DNA of 64,000 bases. It comes from Streptomyces sp. XD-27 (GTDB lineage: Bacteria; Actinomycetota; Actinomycetes; Streptomycetales; Streptomycetaceae). The position numbers and the translations under genes were made by a program. Every line of letters begins with the position of its first letter. Positions within the stretch are counted from its first letter, which is position 1. This document shows, one piece after another, positions 25,952 through 36,851 of the stretch. The stretch is from NCBI RefSeq assembly GCF_030553055.1, contig NZ_CP130713.1, forward strand, positions 6,386,001 through 6,450,000. Reading direction: 5' to 3'. Below the pieces are notes generated by a model. The model made no database searches. It saw nothing but the letters and a program-made list of their open reading frames with translations, and was not told the origin of the DNA.

Positions 25952-27372
25952 GTGCCGTCGATGCTCGACGTGGTGGTGGTGGGTGCCGGGCCGAACGGAC
26001 TGACCGCGGCCGCCGAACTCGCCCGGCGCGGCCTGGCCGTGGAGGTCTTCGAGGCCGCGGACGGGATCGGCGGCGGCGCCCGCACCGAGGAGCTCACCCT
26101 CCCCGGCTTCCGGCACGACCCCTGCTCGGCCGTGCACCCGCTCGGCGTGGGCTCGCCGGCGTTCCGGGCCATGCCGCTCGCCCGGCACGGACTGGAATGG
26201 CTGCACCCCGAACTGCCGCTGGCCCACCCGTTCCCGGACGGCACGGCCGCCGTCCTCGCCCGCTCCGTGGGGGAGACCGCCTCCTCGCTCGGCGCGCGCG
26301 ACGCGGGCGCCTACCGCCGGCTCCTGGCCCCCTTCCTCGGCCGCTGGGACACCCTCGCCCCGACTTCCTGCGCACCCAGTGGCTGGGGCTGCCGCGCGAC
26401 CCCGCCACCTGGATCCGCTTCGGCCTCAACGCCGTCCAGCCCGCCGCCCTCATGGCCGCCCTCCGCTTCCGCGACGAGAAGGCCCGGGGCCTGCTCGCCG
26501 GGCTCGCCGCGCACGCCATCGCCCCCACCACGGGCCTGGCCACCGGCGGCATCGCCCTCGTCTTCGCCCTCGCCGCGCACGAGGTCGGCTGGCCGATGCC
26601 GCGCGGCGGCTCCCAGGCCATCTCCGACGCCCTGGGCGGCCATCTGCGCGAGTGCGGCGGCGCCGTGCACACCGGATTCGAGGTCAAGCGCCTGGACGAC
26701 CTCCCGCCCGCCCGCGCGTACGTCTTCGACACCTCGCCCACCGCCCTGGCCCGGATCGCCGGGCTCGGCAACGCCTACCGGGGCTACCGGTACGGCCCGA
26801 GCGTCTTCAAGATCGACTACGCGCTGGACGGGCCGGTGCCGTGGACCGCGCCCGAGGCCCGGCGTGCGGGCACCGTCCACATCGGCCCCACCAGCGGTGA
26901 GATCGAGGCGGCCCTGCGGGCGGCGGTCCAGGGCCGCGACCCGTCCGTACCCTTCCTCATCACCGCCCAGCCGTCGCTGATCGACCGCACCCGGGCCCCG
27001 GAAGGCAAGCACGTGTTCTGGGCGTACGGCCATGTGCCCAGCGGCTGGACCGGCGACGCCACCGACGTCGTCGAGCGGCAGATCGAACGCTTCGCGCCGG
27101 GCTTCCGGGACCGCGTGCTGGCCCGCGCTGTCGCGGGGCCGCGGGAGTTGGCCGCGCGCAACGCCAACTACGTCGACGGGGATGTCGCGTGCGGAGCCTT
27201 CACCGGCCTCCAGGCGGTGCTCCGCCCCAAGCTCAGGGCCGTGCCGTACACCACCGCCCACCCCGCCGTCTTCCTGTGCTCCTCGGCGACCCCGCCCGGC
27301 CCCGGCGTCCACGGGATGTCGGGACACCACGCGGCACGGGCGGTGTGGCGGCGCCTGCGCGCGGACAGCTGA
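25952..27372 (+). CDS. FAD-dependent oxidoreductase, phytoene-desaturase-like (frameshifted)
   Basis: Reads as one protein of 473 residues if one C is restored in the CCCC run at 26358-26361. Before the break the frame gives the FAD-binding motif [21 protein letters not shown] and [11 protein letters not shown]; after it, [13 protein letters not shown] continues the family to the terminal FAD motif [20 protein letters not shown]. The family is the CrtI/amine-oxidase-like NAD(P)/FAD-dependent oxidoreductases common in actinobacteria. GTG 25952 has GGAGGA upstream. It is convergent with hemC. Confidence 0.82.
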
Positions 27373-27386
27373 CCGCCGGGGCCGAC

Positions 27387-27402
27387 CCGGGCCTGTGCCC
27401 GG
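27387..27402. terminator. Weak hairpin between convergent genes
   Basis: CCGGGC (27387-27392) and GCCCGG (27397-27402) form a 6-bp stem with a four-base loop, 15 bases after the FAD oxidoreductase stop and 14 before the hemC stop. It is the only candidate terminator in the 43-bp gap. Confidence 0.35.
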
Positions 27403-27415
27403 TGCCCGTCCCGCC

Positions 27416-28378
27416 CTAGTGCGGGATCCCGTCGATCAACTCCCGTGCGCCCTGGCGCAGCAGGGACACCGCCACCGAGGTGCCCAGCGTCGCCGGGTCC
27501 AGCGGCCCGGCCCACTCGTGCGCGTCCAGCACCGTCTTGCCGTCCGGGGTGAACACCCGGGCCCGCAGCGACAGCCGGCCGTCCCGCTCCGCCCTGGCGT
27601 AGCCCGCGATCGGCGAGTTGCAGTGCCCTTGGAGGACGTGCAGCAGCATGCGCTCGGCGGTGATCTCCCGCCAGGCGTCCGTGTCACCGAGCGCGGTGAC
27701 CGCCTCGATGGTCGCCGTGTCCTCCTCACGGCACTGGAGCGCCAGCACCCCGGCCCCGATCGGCGGGCACATCGTCTCCACCGGCAGCACCTCGCTGATC
27801 CGGTCCGTGACGCCGATCCGCTCCAGCCCGGACACCGCGAGCAGCAGCGCGTCGGCCTCACCCGCGTCCAGCTTCTCCAGCCGCCGGTTGGCGTTGCCCC
27901 GCATCGGCACGCACTCCAGATGCGGGTGCGAGATGGCCAGTTGGGCGCTGCGGCGCACCGAGGAGGTACCGATCCGGGTACCCGCGGGCAGCTCGTCGAG
28001 GGTCAGCCCGCCGGGGTGGACCAGCGCGTCCCGGATGTCGTCCCGCTTCAGATACGCGGCGAAGACCGTCCCCGCGGGCAGCGGCCGGTCGGCGGGGATG
28101 TCCTTGACGCAGTGCACCGCGAGATCGGCCTCACCGGCCAGCAGCGCGGCGTCCACCTCCTTGGTGAACGCGCCCTTGCCGCCGAGCGCCGCCAGGTCCC
28201 CCATCCACCGGTCACCGGAGGTGGTCACGGGAACGACCTCGGTACGGGTACCGGGGTGCAGGGCGGCCAGTTCGCCACGTACCCGTTCCACCTGGGCCAG
28301 GGCCATGGGGGAGGACCGGGAGACGATGCGGATGGTGGCGGGCGCGGAGCCTGACGCGGTGGGCATGCCGTACACCAT
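27416..28378 (-). CDS. hemC: Hydroxymethylbilane synthase (porphobilinogen deaminase)
   Basis: Encodes 320 residues (ATG 28378, or ATG 28366 as an alternative). It polymerises four porphobilinogens to hydroxymethylbilane in haem, sirohaem and cobalamin synthesis. The catalytic aspartate is D93 in VHCVKDIP, substrate-binding arginines lie in [11 protein letters not shown] and [10 protein letters not shown], and C253 in [13 protein letters not shown] would hold the dipyrromethane cofactor. No hemA, hemD or hemB is next to it; Streptomyces normally carry a hem cluster elsewhere, so this may be a second copy. It starts 27 bp after the SAV_2336-type gene on the same strand and could be its operon partner. 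Confidence 0.9.
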   Translation of the reverse strand: MVYGMPTASGSAPATIRIVSRSSPMALAQVERVRGELAALHPGTRTEVVPVTTSGDRWMGDLAALGGKGAFTKEVDAALLAGEADLAVHCVKDIPADRPLPAGTVFAAYLKRDDIRDALVHPGGLTLDELPAGTRIGTSSVRRSAQLAISHPHLECVPMRGNANRRLEKLDAGEADALLLAVSGLERIGVTDRISEVLPVETMCPPIGAGVLALQCREEDTATIEAVTALGDTDAWREITAERMLLHVLQGHCNSPIAGYARAERDGRLSLRARVFTPDGKTVLDAHEWAGPLDPATLGTSVAVSLLRQGARELIDGIPH

Positions 28379-28405
28379 AGGGCGTGCGGCGCCGGGGCCG
28401 TCGCC

Positions 28406-31400
28406 TCACTCGTCCGTCTGGTCCAGTTGCCGGGCTCTGTCCGGCTGCCGGACGGGGAAGCCCTGGGCGAGGAGGGCGGCGAGGCGCACGAACGCGTCAC
28501 GGGTGGCGGGGGTCAGCCGGTCGAGGTCCAGCTCCGGGTACGACCACAGCTCGGGGTCGAACGGCACGGGGACGACTGCGCGGCACAGCCCTTTGTAACG
28601 GGCCACCGCGGTCAGCATCTCCGCCGGTTCCAGCGGACGGTGTGCGGCGACCACGATGATGGCACGCTTGGCGAGCCTTGAGAACCGCGAACGGGTCAGC
28701 CGATAAAGGTCGCCGTGGCTCTTGCTCTCGTCGTCGGCGGAACAGACGACGATCAACTGGTTGGCGTGGTCGAAGACTCCGAGGGAGGTCGCCCGCTCCA
28801 TGTTGGGTCCCGCCTCGCTGATGATGATCGGGTACCGCAGCCGCAGCGCGACGAGCGTGCGGGTGTAGGCCCTCCCGTCGAACATCCTGGTGGTGAGCGC
28901 CGTATTGCCCTGGACGAGCAGATCCAGTTGTCCAAGCCCCTCTCCGCCCAGCAGCCACAGATCGTGCCGGGCGTCGAACAGCTCGAACGCCCGCCCCGAC
29001 TCCTCGGCCATGTTCCGAGTCCGTACCGACAGGCTGCTGCCGGGCCGGGTGGCGTCGAACGCCACTACTGGGTCCCGGCGGAGGCGGGCGAGCGTGGCGC
29101 CCAACGCGAGCGCGGTGGTGGCCTTGCCGGCCGCGGGCCGGAAAGTCAACACGGCGATGTGCTGGCTGTGCTTCAGGGGAGCGCGGATCCGGGAGACGTG
29201 GCTGTCAGCGACGTGCTCGGCCAGCACGTCCGCGACGTGACGCGCCGTCGGGCGTTCGGGATTGCTCCAGGCGGCCTCGGCGATCTCGCGCACCGGCGCC
29301 CAGCCCCCACTCCGCCACGGGGAGGCCGACCAGTCGATGGTCGGCCGCCTCGCTCCTGCGGAACGGACAAACCGCGCACCGGCCAGCAGCAGCAAGATCT
29401 CGCCGAGAGCGGCCACGTCGTCCAGGCGGGTGGCAACCCCATACCGGTACCGGTAGGGGACGCCACCGTCGATCACCGCCCTGGCCCAGCCGTCGAGTTT
29501 CACCGCACCGTCCACGATGAGCACCGTGCTCTCCGACAGACTGCCGTGTGCCATACGCTCCTCCGCACACAGGCTCACCGCTTCCGCCACCTGCCATCCG
29601 AGGGTGGCCGCGGTGCGGGCGTCGAGTGCGACGCCGCCGGACAGCAGTTCCTTCAGGGTGCGGACCGACCGGGCCGCGGAGGTCGCGAAGAGCTCCCTGG
29701 CGACCCAGGGCGGGCGGTCGTTCAGATCGTGCCCCAGCAACCTCGGTGCGTAGCGGCCCGCCATCCGGCGCAGGGCCTCCGCCTCCGTCTCCAGATCGCT
29801 GAGATCAGGGGACGACGGGCGGAAGGCGACGGTGCGCGTGCGGACCGCCGCGTAGGCGTCGCCGTCCTCCGCCTCGTATCGGGCCACGTAGACGGACGAG
29901 TTCGGGCCGGGGGCCAGGCGGCCGAGCAGCCGGTACGGGCCCAAGTGGGCCGGATCGGCGGCGATGAGCGGAGATCCGTGCGGCGCCTCGCCGGCGGGAG
30001 CGGCGGGCGGCGGTGGCAGCGGGGACGTGTCGGTGGGCGGTGGTGGCGGCGAGGGTGCCTCGGAGGTCGGCGGCGGGGGTGCCTCGGAGGACGGGGGCTC
30101 CTGGGGCATCCGCGGTGGGGCCGAATAGGCGGCGGGGCCCGACGGCGACCGTGGGGCATCGGACGGGGCATCGGACCGCGGGGCTTGGGACTGGGACGAC
30201 AGCGGCAACCACTGCTCGACTGCCGGGTCCCAGACCATCCGCAACGGCCAAGGTGGCGCCTGCGCAACGGGCCGCGCAGGCGGTTCCGCCGGGCGTGGCG
30301 GGGAGTAGACCGGGGCGCCGTCGGCGGTGGTGCCGATCCGCTCGTACCGCTCGAAGACGCCCCAGACCTCGTGGATCGTCGGCCCCTCGTCGGTGTCCCG
30401 GCGCAGACAGGCGGCCACCAGGCGGCGCAGCGGCTCCCACTGGGCGCCTGGCCAGCGCGGCAGGCTGACCGTGTCCGTCGTCGCCGTGCGGTCGTACTCG
30501 CCGCCCCCGATCGTCCACAGCAGCAGGCCCAGGTCCCGGATGTTGGTCTCATGGCCCGTATCCGAACCGGAGGCCGACACACCGTCGATGATCGCCGACG
30601 ACCAGCCGGTCAGTACCACGTCCAACCCCGCCACGTGCACCGTCTCGGCGTGCAGATCCCCGTGTACGAGGCCCTCCTCGGCACAGACGCGGACCGCGTC
30701 GGCGAGCTCCCGGGCGATGGCGAACGCCGTCCCGGCGTCCCAGTCGGCACGGGAGACCGCGGCGGACAACCGCCGGGTGTCGTTTCTGGCCTCTTCCGCG
30801 AGCCACGGAGGGTCCTGGTCGAGGCCGGTGGCCAGCAGCCTCGGCGCGTGACGTCCGGCCATCCTGCGCAGCGCCTCGCTCTCCGTGCGCAGCAGATGGT
30901 GGGCGTCGTCGGCCCACCGTGCCACGGTCCGCACGACCGCGGTCTCGCCCGCCGGCTTGTACCCCATGAAGGCCAGGGTCCGCGCGCCCGTGCCGTTCCG
31001 CGTCAGCAGCGTGTAGGGCCCCAGGGTGCGGGGGTCGGTGGGGAGCAGCGGCGCCCAGCCGTCGGCCATCGTGGCGCGAAGGCGCGGCGCGGGGGAACGG
31101 CGCCCCGACGCGCCGAAGCGGGCCGCGAGCCGCGCCTCCACCGTCGCGAACGGCCGCCCCGCCGACGGGAGATGGTCCGGGCCGTCGGGGTGGGCGAGCC
31201 AGGCGGGGAAGTCGGGGGAGCGCCCCGCGAGCCGCGCCAGCTGCCGGCCCACGACCTCGCCGGTACGCAGCAGTTCGCCGACCGGCACGGCGTCCAGCAG
31301 CGCCTCCTGGGCGGCGGGCGTGAACTGGAACGTCCGGTGCTGTACGGGCAGGGGCTCAGGCCCGGCTTCGGGTGGCGGCGGGGCCGGGCGCATCAGCCCG

Positions 31401-33552
31401 CCCAGGAACACCTCCGCCAGATGGCCGGTGTCCGCCTGCCACTCCACGGAGGACTGCACCAGCCGCATCACGGGCACCGACAGCGGTGCCACGGCGGCCA
31501 GATGCGCGGCCAGCCGGTACGCCTCGGGGGAGGCGGCGTCGCGGAACCGCTGGAGGTGGCGCAGGTCGTCCCGGGCGGACGGAGCGGCGCGCGGCACGGC
31601 CCCCGCGCGCCATTCGCCACGCCTCCCGCGCTCCCCGCGCGTCCTGTAGTCCCTGCGCGTCCCGCGGTCCCCGCGCTTCCCGCCATTCCGGCGTTTCCCC
31701 CATGGCCCGTGCCTGCCGTGCTTCTCACGCCTCCCGCGCTCCCCGCGGTGTATGCGCCCCCCAAGCCGCCCGCGTTCGCCGGGCTCCCCGAACTCGCCAC
31801 GCCTCCCGCGCTCCCCGCGCTCGGCGTGGCACCCGTGCCCGCCGCCCGCGCGGGCCCGCGCGCGGGTCGCGGCCGGGACAGCAGCGGCAGCAGTGCCGTT
31901 CCGCTCGGGGACGACAGCAGCCGGGCCCAGTCCGCCATCGGCTCGGCGGCCGGTTCCAGCACCGGCACCGGAACGCCGTCGAACGCGGCGAGTTCCGGAG
32001 GCAGCACCGGGTCGGCGACGCTCCAGTCCACGTTGGCCGCACCCGGCCTGCGCGTCGTCACGCGCCAGCGCTCGGCGCGGATGCCGGAGCCCTGCCACAG
32101 CCGGGGCGGCAGGGCGTGCACCACCGCCGTGGGCCCGTGCGCCGCCCAGCGCTCCAGCACGGTCGTCATCCGCCCGTCCCGCCAGGCCGCGCCCACCCCG
32201 TCGCTCACCACCAGCACCAGCGTCTGCCCGGACGGGTCGGACACCGCGGCGGTGGGCAGGGTCGCGGCGCCGGGCGCGTACGGCTTGGCGCGCAACGCGG
32301 GCGTACCGGCACCGCGCGACCGCAGGCCGTGCACGCGCATCGCCCGGAACGCCCCGGAGCGCTGCATCAGCGTGCGCAGTTCGACGGCGAGCCGCCGCCA
32401 CAGCAGCATCGACAGGCCGTCGTCCACGACGAGCGCCAGATCCAGCCAGCGTTCCCGAGCCGGGCGGGTGACCACATCCGGCAGCCCCGTCTCGGCGAGC
32501 GCGGCCGCCGTCGCGATCTCGTCCATCTCCCGTCTGAGCGGGTTCGGGCGGTGCTGCTTGAGCGGGCGCAGGGCGCGGCCCAGGGACAGCTCGGCGGGCA
32601 GCGCCTTGCCCTCCGGCACCCGCAGCGGCACCGCGCGGTGCGACGACGGCCGCGCGCGGCGCGTGACGGTGGACATCAGCGGCATGTCCGGCGCGCCGTA
32701 CAGCCCGCTGGCGGGCCGGCCGCGGCCCCCCGGAAGCGTCCCCGCGGCGCCGTGTGTGCCACGCGGCCCGGTGCTCCCTGCGCCCGCGGCCGCTCCCCGG
32801 CCCAGCGCCCAGGCCGCGCCGCCGGGGCCCGCCTCGTAGGGCGGGGGACGCCCAGACGACCCGGGAGGCACCTGCGGGGTCGTCGGTGGGCCCTCGGCGA
32901 CGGCCGATGTCTCGCTGCCCGATGCGGCGACGGGGCCGTGCGAAACGGTCGCCCGCTGCACGCCGTCGTCGTCCCGTACCGTCCGCGCCCGCTCCAGCGG
33001 GGCGTCCGCCGCCCCGGCGGGCAGCCGGGTGGCCAGCCACAGCGCGTCGAGCAGCTCCTCCTGCGACAGCTCGGCACCGCTCGCCGCGAGCACCGCCCGT
33101 ACGGCGTCGAGCTGCCCCAGCGCCGCCGTACGCCCCGTACCGGACCCGGCGCCGCCGCTGCCCGAGGCACCGAGCGGGGCGCTGCCGCCTCGGGCGTCGG
33201 CGATCAGCGCCCTCAGCCCCGCCTCGATCTCGGCGATCGCGGCGCCGCCCACTTGGGCGTCCGCCAGTGCCCTCAGCGCCGCGAGCCCCGCCTCGAGCGC
33301 GGCGAGCTGGGCGTCGCTGCCCTGGGCGTCGGCCACCAACTGCACGCCCGCCGCAGCGAGGCCCGCCAGCGTCCTCTGCCGCAGGTCCGGCGGCACCCGG
33401 TCGACCTCGAAGGCGAGGAGGACCTCGTCGATGCCGACCCGGCCCCTTGCCCTCCCTGACTGGACGAGGGCCATGACCGCGGGGTACGGGGCGAGTTCGG
33501 CCGGAACCGCGGAGGACGCCCGCCGCGCGGTCGGGTCGTCGCCGCCCGCCAT
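28406..33552 (-). CDS. Giant SAV_2336/vWA-like - double pseudokinase - MinD-like NTPase protein (one frameshift)
   Basis: Two frames joined by one missing base give ~1,715 residues. Residues 1-180 are helical; about 368-550 resemble the SAV_2336 N-terminal region with a vWA-like fold (LDLALVVDDGLSM, LVLVVSDGVGAAWRDGR). A collagen- or Gly/Ala-rich linker (31600-31870) holds the frame break. A first kinase-like domain (~31030-30300) has HGDLH but AVVRTV instead of the VAIK lysine and LTGW instead of DFG. After a Pro/Ser linker, a second (~29950-29250) has HGSL and LDGW, so both look catalytically dead. The C-terminus (~29170-28450) is MinD/ParA-like, with an altered P-loop (RPAAGKATTALALG) and VAFDATRPGSSLS. 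It starts two bases after the MoxR stop and is the scaffold or sensor of the operon. Confidence 0.75.
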
Positions 33553-33554
33553 CG

Positions 33555-34529
33555 CTACACCGCCCCGCCGAGCTGGTGCAGCACCGCGTCCAGCAGGCCG
33601 TCAGCCGACAGGTCCGCTCCGCCCGCGCGCAGGAACACCGCGTTCAGCAGCTGGTCCGTGGCCAGTTCGCGGGTCGCGCGGCGGCGCAGGAAGGCGTCCA
33701 GCAGATCGTCCACCTCGACCAGCGCCGCCGGCCCCAGATGGGCGGTGACGATCGCGCGCAGCCGCTCCTCGTCCGGGGTGGGCAGCTCCAGGCGGACGCA
33801 GCGGCGCAGGAAGGCGGGAGGGAAGTCCCGCTCGCCGTTGCTGGTGATCACCACCACCGGGAACTCCCGGCAGCGCAGCCGCCCCCGCTCCACCGTGGCC
33901 TGCTCGCCGGGCCGCTCGGTGAGGACCGCGACCTCCGCCTGCTCCTCGGGCAGCCGCGCCAGCTCGGGGATCTCGAACTCGCCCTCCTCGAAGACCGTCA
34001 GCAGGTCGTTGGGCAGGTCCACGTCCCCCTTGTCGAGCTCGTCCACCAGCAGCACCCGTGGCTCGTAGCCGGGCACCAGCGCGGTGCCCAGCGGGCCGAG
34101 CCGGACGAAGGTGCCGATCGACGGCTCGGCCTCGTCGCGGTCCCGGCTGAGGGTCGTCTCGCGCAGCCGGCCGATCGCGTCGTAGCGGTACAGCGCGTCC
34201 TGCACCGTGGAGCGGCTGTTGATCGGCCAGTGCAGCACCTTGCCCAGCCCCAACTCCTGGGCGACCGCCTGCGCCAGCGACGACTTGCCGGTGCCCGGGG
34301 CGCCGGTGACCAGCAGCGGGCGCCGCAGATGCAGGGCGGCGTTGACCACGTCGGCGTGGTGCGGCGCGATGAGATACGGCTGCGTCGGCCGCCGGACCGC
34401 GTCGGACCGCTCCCCGGACCGGTCCTCCGGCTGGTCTCCGAACCGCCGCCAGGGCGGGGCGGGCGGCATCGCCACCTCGCGCCGCCGGCCGTCCCCGTGG
34501 AACAGCCGCCACCCCTGCTGCGTACTCAT
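33555..34529 (-). CDS. MoxR-type AAA+ ATPase
   Basis: Encodes 324 residues of the MoxR/RavA branch. Walker A is GAPGTGKSS (K82), Walker B is VLLVDELDKGD (D163, E164), sensor 1 lies in VVVITSNGERD, and the arginine-finger region is FLRRCVRLELPTP. MoxR ATPases act with vWA-domain partners in complex remodelling. Here the gene overlaps the trypsin-VMAP gene by four bases (ATGA) and ends two bases before the vWA-like giant gene. That supports the three proteins acting as one ATP-dependent machine. Confidence 0.92.
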   Translation of the reverse strand: MSTQQGWRLFHGDGRRREVAMPPAPPWRRFGDQPEDRSGERSDAVRRPTQPYLIAPHHADVVNAALHLRRPLLVTGAPGTGKSSLAQAVAQELGLGKVLHWPINSRSTVQDALYRYDAIGRLRETTLSRDRDEAEPSIGTFVRLGPLGTALVPGYEPRVLLVDELDKGDVDLPNDLLTVFEEGEFEIPELARLPEEQAEVAVLTERPGEQATVERGRLRCREFPVVVITSNGERDFPPAFLRRCVRLELPTPDEERLRAIVTAHLGPAALVEVDDLLDAFLRRRATRELATDQLLNAVFLRAGGADLSADGLLDAVLHQLGGAV

Positions 34530-36847
34530 CGAAGAACCTCCGTGTCGGACGGATCGGACAGCAACTCATCGGCCGACGGCGCGGGGGCGAACGCGGCGCC
34601 ACCCGCGTCGTCGAACAGCTCCGCCGACCCGTACGACCCGTACGAGCCGGACGGCGCCGAAGCGGCCTCGTCCGCCGGGTCCGCCAGCTCCAGCGCGGGC
34701 AGCGGCCGGTCCGCGTCCGCCCAGGCCAGGACCGGACGGCCGGGATAGTCGGCCGGGCGCTGCAAGGTCTTGCTGCGGTAGACCCGGACCGCCTCCGCGA
34801 GTCCGTGCGCGGGCACCCGCTCCGCGTACCGCACGGCGGGGGAGCCCGGCGCGCCGCCGCGGTCCCACAGCACCACGGGCACCCCCGCCGACAGGCACAC
34901 CTGCACGATGCCGGAACGGGCCGCCGCCGGCACGTCGATGTCGACCCGCGCCGCGAACCGCCGCTCCATCAGCAGCCCGTACACCGCCCGCGTGTCACCG
35001 CAGCCGCCGTCGACGCGCAGCGGCTCCTCCTCGTGCAGCCGCCGCCACCGCTCACGCCAGTCCGCCAGCAGATCCGCACCGGCCCGCTCCCGCAGCTCGG
35101 GGCAGTTGACCACGGCCGGGTACTCCACCCCGAGGATCCGCGGCAGCACGCCCTGCGGATCGCCGTCCCAGTCGTCGAACGGGACCTCCAACGCGTCCCG
35201 GTCCACGATGAGTTCCACCACCGGCAGCGGCCCCCGCGGCTGCGGGCGGCGCAGCGAGCCCACCGCGCCGAGTATCTCCCGGGCCGCTTCCGTGGCCGTC
35301 CGGGGCCGGTTCTCGTCCTCCGAGACCCGGCGCGGCCCGGTGCCGTCGTCGCACCACAGGCGCAGCCGGTAGCGGTCGGCGGCCGGGCCGCAGGAGTCCA
35401 GCGCCGCCAGCACCCTGGGCACCGGGTGCCGTGCGCGCCGCTCCCAGTCGGCGGCGTCCCTGCGGCGTTCCCGCAGCGCCGCCGTGTGCACTCCCAGCCG
35501 CTCCGCGACCCGCTCGTTCCAGCGCCGCAGCTCCGCGCGCGGGCCGCCCGTCCCGTCGGCCGTTCCGTCGCCGTCGGCCGTTCCGTCACCCGCCCTGTGG
35601 CCCGTCCCGTCGGCCGCCCCGGGCGGGCAGCACCCGGCGGCGATGAACTCGGCCGCGCGCAGCAGCGCGGGCACCGGACCGGCGCCTCCCGGGGACGGCA
35701 TGCTGTCGCCGGGCAGCTGCTCCAGATACCCCGTCAGCTCCTCGACGCGTCCGCCGTCGGCCAGCAGCCCGGCGGGCACCGGGGCGAGCAGCGCCGCCCG
35801 TACGGCCGTCGGGATGCGGGCCGCGCCGGAAGCCGGCAGCCCGCCCAGCAGGCCCACCAACTCGCGGTGCTCGCGGGGCGACAGCAGCCGCCGCAGCCCC
35901 GCCCTGCGGCCGATGTCGAGCAGCGCGTCGGCGGCGGCCGGGTCCGCGCCGCGGCGCACCAGGCCCGTCAGGGCGGGCAGCGCCCGCTCCCGGGTCAGCA
36001 GCAGGTGGGCGAACTCCTCGGCGGACGGGCCCCCGCCCTCCGGGTGGTCGAGTCCGCACTCGCGCGCCACGGACCGGGCCCAGCGCGCCCATCCCTCGGC
36101 GCCCCCGGAGAACCGCAGGCCGTCGAGGAGTGCCACGAGGTCGGTGTACTCGGTCCGGTCCCGCAGACCGTCGTCGTACGGTGCCGTCAGCCGCGCCGCC
36201 CCGGTCGCCGCCAGCTCGGCGCGGACGCGCTGCCACGGGACGCACCAGGCGCGGTGCAGCCCGCCGCGCGCCTCCAGCTTGGCCGTGACCAGCCCGACCA
36301 CCGCCCGGTCCCGGCGCGACCACAGCGGGCCGCCACTGAACCCGCGCTCCACCGGCAGCTTGTCCCGCAGCCCGTCGACGTAGCCGAACCGGCCGTTGCA
36401 CTCGGTCACTTCGGCATCCGCGAACCAGCCGCGCTCACCCGTACCGTGCCACGCCCGCACCACCTGCCGCTCCGCCATCGGGTGCCAGCGGGGCGGCTGG
36501 ATGGCCTCCGGCAGCGCTTCGTCGAGCAGCAGCACCGCGAGATCGCCCTGCCACTCGTACGCCCCGACGCCCCCACCGCCGAGGCGCGGTGCTATCCACG
36601 TCGTCAGCCGGGCCACGCGCTCCACGGTGTCGTCCGGGCCGTGGACGCGGACCCGTAAACGCACCGGTCCGGGGTCCTCCGCGGCGAACTCGTCCTTGCC
36701 GAAGGCGCCGTTGACGACGTGTGCGCAGGTGAGAAGGTGCTGCTCGGGCAGCAGGACGGCCGAGCCGACCGGCTTGCCGTCGAGGTCGCTGAGCACGGAC
36801 ACGGCGGCGGGCCGCGAATCGCCGCCACGAGGCCGGAACCACCCCAT
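34526..36847 (-). CDS. Trypsin-like serine protease fused to a VMAP-C domain
   Basis: Encodes 773 residues. Residues ~12-225 are a trypsin-like domain with triad H43 (LLTCAHVV), D102 (QGDLAVLLL) and S171 (RGFSGGPL). There is no signal peptide, so the protease should act inside the cell. A helical middle region (~230-420) is followed by a low-complexity stretch rich in Gly/Asp/Thr. Residues ~480-720 match the C-terminal domain of vWA-MoxR-associated proteins (VVELIVDRDALEVPFDDW, LGVEYPAVVNCPELRER, WRERWRRLHEE). In such systems the protease is the proposed effector, unleashed by the MoxR/vWA partners. It starts four bases after the Trypco1 gene. Confidence 0.85.
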   Translation of the reverse strand: MGWFRPRGGDSRPAAVSVLSDLDGKPVGSAVLLPEQHLLTCAHVVNGAFGKDEFAAEDPGPVRLRVRVHGPDDTVERVARLTTWIAPRLGGGGVGAYEWQGDLAVLLLDEALPEAIQPPRWHPMAERQVVRAWHGTGERGWFADAEVTECNGRFGYVDGLRDKLPVERGFSGGPLWSRRDRAVVGLVTAKLEARGGLHRAWCVPWQRVRAELAATGAARLTAPYDDGLRDRTEYTDLVALLDGLRFSGGAEGWARWARSVARECGLDHPEGGGPSAEEFAHLLLTRERALPALTGLVRRGADPAAADALLDIGRRAGLRRLLSPREHRELVGLLGGLPASGAARIPTAVRAALLAPVPAGLLADGGRVEELTGYLEQLPGDSMPSPGGAGPVPALLRAAEFIAAGCCPPGAADGTGHRAGDGTADGDGTADGTGGPRAELRRWNERVAERLGVHTAALRERRRDAADWERRARHPVPRVLAALDSCGPAADRYRLRLWCDDGTGPRRVSEDENRPRTATEAAREILGAVGSLRRPQPRGPLPVVELIVDRDALEVPFDDWDGDPQGVLPRILGVEYPAVVNCPELRERAGADLLADWRERWRRLHEEEPLRVDGGCGDTRAVYGLLMERRFAARVDIDVPAAARSGIVQVCLSAGVPVVLWDRGGAPGSPAVRYAERVPAHGLAEAVRVYRSKTLQRPADYPGRPVLAWADADRPLPALELADPADEAASAPSGSYGSYGSAELFDDAGGAAFAPAPSADELLSDPSDTEVLR

Positions 36848-36851
36848 ACGC

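Noticed and set aside
28715..32839. A 1,374-codon open frame on the plus strand opposite the giant protein
   Set aside because: It is the antisense shadow of a high-GC3 gene: Arg/Gly/Gln/Val-rich with no domain motifs. The minus strand has clear kinase-like, vWA-like and MinD-like motifs.
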